From positions 1 to 46,373 of the forward strand of contig JAFPWN010000072.1 in NCBI GenBank assembly GCA_017412765.1: a DNA stretch of 46,373 nt. Reading direction: 5' to 3'. This DNA comes from Oscillospiraceae bacterium. Its GTDB lineage: Bacteria; Bacillota; Clostridia; Oscillospirales; Oscillospiraceae. The notes below the pieces were generated by a model, which did not search any database, was not told the DNA's origin, and worked only from the letters and a program-made list of their open reading frames with translations. Of this stretch, positions 42,114-46,373 are shown one piece after another. A program made the position numbers and the translations under genes. Numbering within the stretch: position 1 is the stretch's first letter; every line of letters begins with the position of its first letter.

Positions 42114-44756
42114 ATGAGCAAGAAATACGTTTACCTCTTCTCCGAGGGCAACGCGACCATGCGTGAGCTTCTCGGCGGAAAGGGAGCAAACCTCGCAGAG
42201 ATGACCAACATCGGGCTTCCCGTACCTCAGGGCTTCACCATCACCACCGAGGCCTGCACGCAGTACTATGACGACGGCCGCAAGATCAACGACGAGATCA
42301 TGTCCCAGATCATGGAGTACGTTGCGAAGATGGAGGAGCTGAACGGCAAGAAGTTCGGCGATCTCAAGAATCCTCTGCTCGTTTCCGTCCGTTCCGGCGC
42401 CCGCGCTTCCATGCCCGGCATGATGGATACCATCCTCAACCTCGGACTTAACTACGACGTCGTTGCCGCTATGATCGCCGGCAACCCCGATCCCAAGTTC
42501 GAGCGCTTTGTCTACGACTCCTATCGCCGCTTCATCCAGATGTTCTCCGACGTTGTTATGGAGGTCGGCAAGAAGTACTTTGAGCAGCTCATCGACAAAA
42601 TGAAGGAGGAGAAGGGCGTTAAGTTCGACGTAGAGCTCACCGCCGCCGACCTCAAGGAGCTTGCAAAGCAGTTCAAGGCTGAGTACAAGGATAAGATCGG
42701 CGAGGAATTCCCCTCCGACCCGAAGGTCCAGCTTTACGAAGCTATCCGCGCCGTATTCCGTTCCTGGGACAACCCCCGCGCGAACGTCTATCGCCGCGAT
42801 AACGACATCCCCTATTCCTGGGGCACAGCCGTCAACGTAATGCCGATGGTATTCGGCAACCTCAACGAGAATTCCGGCACCGGCGTTGCCTTTACCCGCG
42901 ACCCCGCCACCGGCGAGAAGAAGCTCATGGGCGAGTTCCTTACAAACGCTCAGGGCGAGGACGTCGTCGCAGGCGTCCGCACCCCGATGCCCATCACCGA
43001 GATGGCCAACAAGTTCCCCGAGGCATACAAGCAGTTCATCGAAGTCTGCGCCACCCTCGAGGAGCATTACCGCGATATGCAGGATATGGAGTTCACCGTT
43101 GAAAACGGCAAGCTCTATATGCTCCAGTGCCGCTCCGGCAAGCGCACCGCAAAAGCGGCTCTCAAGATCGCCTGCGACCTCATCGACGAGGGTATGATCG
43201 ATGAGAAGAAGGCCGTTCTTATGATCGACCCGAGAAACCTCGATACGCTTCTCCACCCGCAGTTCGACGCCGCCGCGCTCAAGGCAGCCGTTCCCATGGG
43301 CAAGGGCCTCGGCGCTTCCCCCGGCGCCGCCGCAGGCAAGATCGTATTCTCCGCTGAGGACGCGGAGACCTGGGCAGCGAGAGGCGAGAAGGTCGTTCTC
43401 GTCCGCCTTGAGACCAGCCCCGAGGACATCACCGGCATGAAGGTATCCCAGGGCATACTCACCGTACGCGGCGGTATGACCAGCCACGCTGCCGTCGTTG
43501 CCCGCGGAATGGGCACCTGCTGTGTATCCGGCTGCGGCGACATCATCATGGATGAGGAGAATAAGCAGTTCACCCTCGCCGGCAAGACCTTCCACGAGGG
43601 CGACGAGATCTCCATCGACGGCTCCACCGGCAACATCTACGACGGACTTATCAAGACCGTTGACGCTGAGATCGCCGGCGAGTTCGGCAGGATCATGGCT
43701 CTTGCCGACAAGTACCGCGTACTCAAGGTCCGCACCAACGCCGACACCCCGCGCGACGCGAAGAAGGCGCGCGAGCTCGGCGCCGAGGGCATCGGACTCT
43801 GCCGCACCGAGCATATGTTCTTCGAGGCTGACAGGATCGCCGCGTTCCGCGAGATGATCTGCTCCGACACCGTTGAGGAGCGCGAGGCGGCTCTCGCCAA
43901 GATCCTCCCGTATCAGCAGGGCGACTTCGAGAAGCTCTATGAGGCTCTCGAGGGCAACCCCGTCTGCATCCGTTTCCTCGATCCTCCGCTCCATGAGTTC
44001 GTTCCGACCACCGAGGAGGAGATCGAGCTGCTTGCCAAGACTCAGGGCAAGAGCGTTGAGGCTATCAAGGCTATCATTCAGGGCCTCCACGAGTTCAACC
44101 CGATGATGGGTCACCGCGGCTGCCGTCTTGCCGTCACCTTCCCGGAGATCGCAAAGATGCAGACCCGCGCCGTCATCCGCGCCGCTATCAACGTCCAGAA
44201 GAAGCACTCCGACTGGACTGTCAAGCCCGAGATCATGATCCCGCTCGTCGGTGAGGTCAAGGAGCTCCAGTTCGTCAAGAAGATCGTCGTCGAGACCGCA
44301 GACGAGGAGATCAAGGCCGCCGGAATCGACCTCAAGTACGAGGTCGGCACCATGATCGAGATCCCGCGCGCCGCTCTCACCGCCGACGAAATTGCCGCGA
44401 ACGCAGACTTCTTCTGCTTCGGCACGAACGACCTTACCCAGATGACCTACGGCTTCAGCCGCGACGACTCCGGTAAGTTCCTCGGCGCTTACTATGACGC
44501 CAAGATCCTCGAGAACGATCCGTTTGCCAAGCTCGACCAGGTCGGCGTAGGCAAGCTCATGAAGATGGCGATCTCCCTCGGCAGACCCGTAAATCCGAAG
44601 CTCCATGTCGGAATCTGCGGCGAGCACGGCGGCGATCCCGCCTCTGTCGAGTTCTGCCACAAGATCGGCCTCGACTACGTTTCCTGCAGCCCCTTCCGCG
44701 TTCCCATCGCGCGTCTCGCCGCCGCTCAGGCCGCTATCCGCGATCCGCGTCAATAA
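42114..44756 (+). CDS. ppdK: Pyruvate, phosphate dikinase
   Basis: An 880-residue enzyme that interconverts pyruvate, ATP and phosphate with PEP, AMP and pyrophosphate, important in anaerobes for glycolysis or gluconeogenesis. The ATP-grasp domain begins LGGKGANLAEMTNIGLPVPQGF; the phosphohistidine domain has GGMTSHAAVVARGMG with the catalytic His (the Thr before it is conserved); the PEP-binding barrel has NPMMGHRGCRL, FGTNDLTQMTYGF and the GICGEHGGDP catalytic Cys region. Length is standard. Its C-rich codon use suggests high expression and leaves an antisense open frame over its whole length, not a gene. AGGAGG precedes the ATG. Confidence 0.95.
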   Translation: MSKKYVYLFSEGNATMRELLGGKGANLAEMTNIGLPVPQGFTITTEACTQYYDDGRKINDEIMSQIMEYVAKMEELNGKKFGDLKNPLLVSVRSGARASMPGMMDTILNLGLNYDVVAAMIAGNPDPKFERFVYDSYRRFIQMFSDVVMEVGKKYFEQLIDKMKEEKGVKFDVELTAADLKELAKQFKAEYKDKIGEEFPSDPKVQLYEAIRAVFRSWDNPRANVYRRDNDIPYSWGTAVNVMPMVFGNLNENSGTGVAFTRDPATGEKKLMGEFLTNAQGEDVVAGVRTPMPITEMANKFPEAYKQFIEVCATLEEHYRDMQDMEFTVENGKLYMLQCRSGKRTAKAALKIACDLIDEGMIDEKKAVLMIDPRNLDTLLHPQFDAAALKAAVPMGKGLGASPGAAAGKIVFSAEDAETWAARGEKVVLVRLETSPEDITGMKVSQGILTVRGGMTSHAAVVARGMGTCCVSGCGDIIMDEENKQFTLAGKTFHEGDEISIDGSTGNIYDGLIKTVDAEIAGEFGRIMALADKYRVLKVRTNADTPRDAKKARELGAEGIGLCRTEHMFFEADRIAAFREMICSDTVEEREAALAKILPYQQGDFEKLYEALEGNPVCIRFLDPPLHEFVPTTEEEIELLAKTQGKSVEAIKAIIQGLHEFNPMMGHRGCRLAVTFPEIAKMQTRAVIRAAINVQKKHSDWTVKPEIMIPLVGEVKELQFVKKIVVETADEEIKAAGIDLKYEVGTMIEIPRAALTADEIAANADFFCFGTNDLTQMTYGFSRDDSGKFLGAYYDAKILENDPFAKLDQVGVGKLMKMAISLGRPVNPKLHVGICGEHGGDPASVEFCHKIGLDYVSCSPFRVPIARLAAAQAAIRDPRQ

Positions 44757-44823
44757 TTTGATTGCTGCACTTTGCTGATTGCCATCTCAGGCAAAAAGCG
44801 AAGATGACAATTCAATTAATTAT

Positions 44824-44861
44824 GCCCCTGTGTGATGTAAAAGTCACACAGGGGCTTTTTT
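44824..44861 (+). terminator. Terminator after ppdK
   Basis: A 12-bp perfect stem GCCCCTGTGTGA/TCACACAGGGGC, 8-nt loop, then TTTTTT. Confidence 0.92.
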
Positions 44862-44908
44862 ACTTTAAAAACACTGTAACATCGCACAAAAACTGGGAGG
44901 TGAAAATT

Positions 44909-45073
44909 GTGCAATCCTACAAAAACAAAAAAGTTTTAAAAAAATGTCCGTTTTTGGCCCTTCTCGTTGCCTCGAAAGTGGAGGGCTTCAAAAGAGACTC
45001 TTGGTCGAACCTTGAAAAACCAATATCACTCATATGGGAAAAACCCGCATCGAGGGAAACCTCAAGCTGTTGA
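44909..45073 (+). CDS. Possible 54-residue protein behind a hairpin leader
   Basis: A GTG at 44909 has a GGGAGGTG site 8 nt upstream and opens a 54-codon frame with a basic start (QSYKNKKVLKKCPF) and no family match. The ribosome site lies in the loop between GCACAA (44884-44889) and TTGTGC (44907-44912), and the start codon is in the second arm, so the start could be masked. Codon pattern is not convincing, so this may not be a gene. Confidence 0.3.
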   Translation: MQSYKNKKVLKKCPFLALLVASKVEGFKRDSWSNLEKPISLIWEKPASRETSSC

Positions 45074-45417
45074 TGTAGGCGCGCCAAGACCTTCCATGAG
45101 GAAGCGAGCGATAAAGCTTAGACATCGAAAGCCGGACAGCAACCGGTGGTGGCAATGACAGATGTGGGGGAATAATGATACTTCCGTCATCGAAGCGATG
45201 GCGGCCGGCGGTGTTCCCGGCGGAGGTGAGAATCCTATGTTATCGGATCGCAACCGAGCACCTTATGAGTCCCTAGATATGCGGGACGTGAGAGGACAAA
45301 TAGCATATCATATTTATCTAAAAGCCCGAGAAGAATCTTTCGGGCTCTTAGATAAGAGCTTCACACATTTGAGATTAACACTAATTGGTGAGATAATCTC
45401 TTCGAGGAGGCGATATA
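45074..45417. other. Leader-like stretch of the accessory segment
   Basis: About 340 bases with a frame of 89 codons from ATG 45237 (GGAGGTG 8 nt upstream) that runs through a hairpin and overlaps the next ORF in another frame; it is more likely a leader than a protein gene. The hairpin is at 45316-45352: AGCCCGA pairs with TCGGGCT with further ATCTAA/TTAGAT pairing. No other feature is seen. Confidence 0.4.
45316..45352 (+). terminator. Hairpin in the accessory leader (possible attenuator)
   Basis: AGCCCGA/TCGGGCT with flanking ATCTAA/TTAGAT pairing gives a long stem with a loop of about 10 nt. There is no T-run, so regulation by attenuation or RNA stability is only a possibility. Confidence 0.4.
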
Positions 45418-45570
45418 ATGTTTTGGAACAAAAAGAAGTTTTACCTGGAAGTTACTTCAAAGGAAATCCGAACTATAATCGAAAGCCTTTTTATGCTTCG
45501 GAATAAGCTGATCGAAGAGGGAAAATATACCGATGCTGTTGATGAAATGCTTGTGAAGCTCGCAGGATAA
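45418..45570 (+). CDS. Small 50-residue protein of Clostridia mobile elements
   Basis: A short frame encodes a charged, helical 50-residue protein that starts MFWNKKKFYLEVT and ends DEMLVKLAG. GAGGAGG lies 6 nt before the ATG, an excellent site. Short proteins with this beginning recur at the start of integrative elements in gut Clostridia by my recollection, without known function. A terminator follows 16 bp later, and the ParA gene after that. Confidence 0.6.
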   Translation: MFWNKKKFYLEVTSKEIRTIIESLFMLRNKLIEEGKYTDAVDEMLVKLAG

Positions 45571-45586
45571 CTTAATAACGGTGTTT

Positions 45587-45622
45587 AAAGGCACTCTTAG
45601 AGAAATCTGAGAGTGCCTTTTT
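45587..45622 (+). terminator. Terminator before parA
   Basis: AAAGGCACTCT (45587-45597) pairs with AGAGTGCCTTT (45610-45620) and is followed by TT. It separates the small ORF from the ParA gene. Confidence 0.8.
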
Positions 45623-45657
45623 GCATATCTACATTACTTTGAGAGGAGGAAAACAAT

Positions 45658-46373
45658 TTGACTGATTGCAGAATAATCGCAATAGCAAACCAAAAAGGTG
45701 GAGTCGGGAAAACCACTACCACAGTCAGCCTTGGCGTGGGACTTGCCAGAGCAGGGAAAAGAGTTCTGCTTGTGGACGCTGATCCCCAGGCGAGCCTAAC
45801 GGTCAGCCTCGGTGTCAAAACGCCGGATGAACTGGATGCGACGCTGACTGAGCTCTTGCAGAGTGTTATAGAGGAGAAGCCGCCTCCCGAGGGGTTAGGC
45901 ATCATTCATCACAAAGAAGGCGTCGATCTTCTACCGGCAAATATCGAACTGTCCGGCTTTGAGGTCGGTCTTACGAACATAATGAGCCGTGAGTTTGTAC
46001 TGAAAGAAGCGCTTGAGCCGCTTAAAGCTAAGTACGATCATATACTCATAGACTGTATGCCGTCGCTGGGCCTGATGACCATCAACGCCCTTGCAGCCGC
46101 AGATGGGGTTATAATCCCAACACAGGCGAGCTATCTATCGACAAAGGGCTTATCGCTTCTTATGGGTTCAATAGCAAAAGTCCGGCGGCAGATAAACCCG
46201 AATCTTCGCATTGACGGTGTACTTCTTACGATGGTGGACTCAAGAACAAATAACGCGAAGTCCATTATCTCAGCGCTTCGTCAGACCGGTAATATGCTCC
46301 GCGTTTTTGATACGGAGATACCCTTCTCTGTGAGAGCGGCTGAGACGAGCCTCGAAGGAAAGAGCATATTCGA
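45658..46373 (+). CDS. parA: ParA-family ATPase (partial, cut by window end)
   Basis: The first 238 codons of a ParA/Soj-type ATPase that would position or partition DNA, with ParB as partner. The deviant Walker A IANQKGGVGKTTTTVSL (residues 8-24), the VDADPQASLT Walker A' segment and the IDCMPSLGLMTINAL Walker B region are all present. The start is TTG at 45658 with GAGGAGG 8 nt upstream. The frame is open at the right edge, so the C-terminus and any parB are missing. With the small ORF it suggests an integrated conjugative element rather than the chromosome's own soj, which would lie near oriC. Confidence 0.9.
   Translation, partial: MTDCRIIAIANQKGGVGKTTTTVSLGVGLARAGKRVLLVDADPQASLTVSLGVKTPDELDATLTELLQSVIEEKPPPEGLGIIHHKEGVDLLPANIELSGFEVGLTNIMSREFVLKEALEPLKAKYDHILIDCMPSLGLMTINALAAADGVIIPTQASYLSTKGLSLLMGSIAKVRRQINPNLRIDGVLLTMVDSRTNNAKSIISALRQTGNMLRVFDTEIPFSVRAAETSLEGKSIF

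Larger units (their letters stand above)
44862..46373. mobile_element. Start of a second accessory segment (possible element end)
   Basis: After the ppdK terminator the gene style changes: short ORFs, hairpin leaders and a ParA ATPase, a grouping typical of Clostridia conjugative elements. No att repeat or integrase is visible because the window ends. The exact left limit is unknown. Confidence 0.4.

Noticed and set aside
42081-44753. 890-codon open frame on the minus strand opposite ppdK
   Set aside because: It mirrors a highly expressed gene whose codon use avoids TTA, CTA and TCA, which are the stops of the opposite strand. The translation is low-complexity Leu/Val/Asp/Gly with no family, and it has no plausible start signal.
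45237-45506. 89-codon frame in the accessory leader
   Set aside because: It has a good ribosome site but crosses a hairpin and overlaps the better-supported 50-codon ORF; kept only as part of a leader-like stretch.

Overview
The window looks like the chromosome of a strictly anaerobic, Gram-positive member of the Clostridia, most likely an Oscillospirales-type gut bacterium. The signs are an Rnf complex, RicT/YaaT, a zinc-ribbon AbrB regulator, a DUF1846 protein, lipoteichoic-acid-type synthase, system II cytochrome c maturation and Clostridia-like promoters. This placement is inference from gene content; no rRNA or ribosomal protein gene is present to confirm it. Host genes are GC-rich with strong use of C/G-ending codons, while the cargo at the left is visibly AT-rich.

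Region 1 (85-13662) is an integrated mobilizable element inserted in the initiator tRNA gene (tRNA-fMet, 13617-13693, minus). A 104-bp direct repeat with one mismatch (85-188 and 13559-13662) marks the ends and stops exactly at the edge of the anticodon loop. Its cargo (490-7026) is a phage-defence cluster: a type III restriction-modification pair, a HEPN-domain protein resembling ApeA, a truncated Bro-N gene and a SieB-type superinfection exclusion protein. Its core (7388-13366) holds a DUF6076 protein, an excisionase-like protein, an HTH protein, a probable oriT cruciform, MobC, a relaxase and two overlapping tyrosine recombinases.

Region 2 (13779-18061, minus) is a likely housekeeping operon, mrp - DUF1846 - holB - ricT, behind one good promoter. 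Region 3 (18305-24716) carries murA, rlmH, a DUF2007 protein, a phosphohexomutase, a radical SAM protein, a secreted serpin and an AbrB regulator. An M18 aminopeptidase (24865-26142, minus) stands divergent to the next operon.

Region 4 (26370-34796) is the most interesting host region. Rnf genes in the order C, D-G (fused), E, A, B are followed, with a one-base stop/start overlap, by a pentahaem NrfA nitrite reductase, and then by resB and ccsA for haem attachment. No NrfH quinol dehydrogenase is present. The layout suggests a ferredoxin/Rnf-linked route to ammonium-forming nitrite reduction, with the RnfD-RnfG fusion as a second oddity.

Region 5 (34887-44756) holds rqcP, metA (acetyl-CoA type by its Glu111), an MscS channel, glyS, an LTA synthase-family protein with a small coupled membrane protein, mnmE and ppdK. 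After the ppdK terminator an accessory segment starts (about 44862 to the end) with small ORFs, hairpins and a ParA ATPase cut by the window edge; it is probably the first part of a second mobile element.
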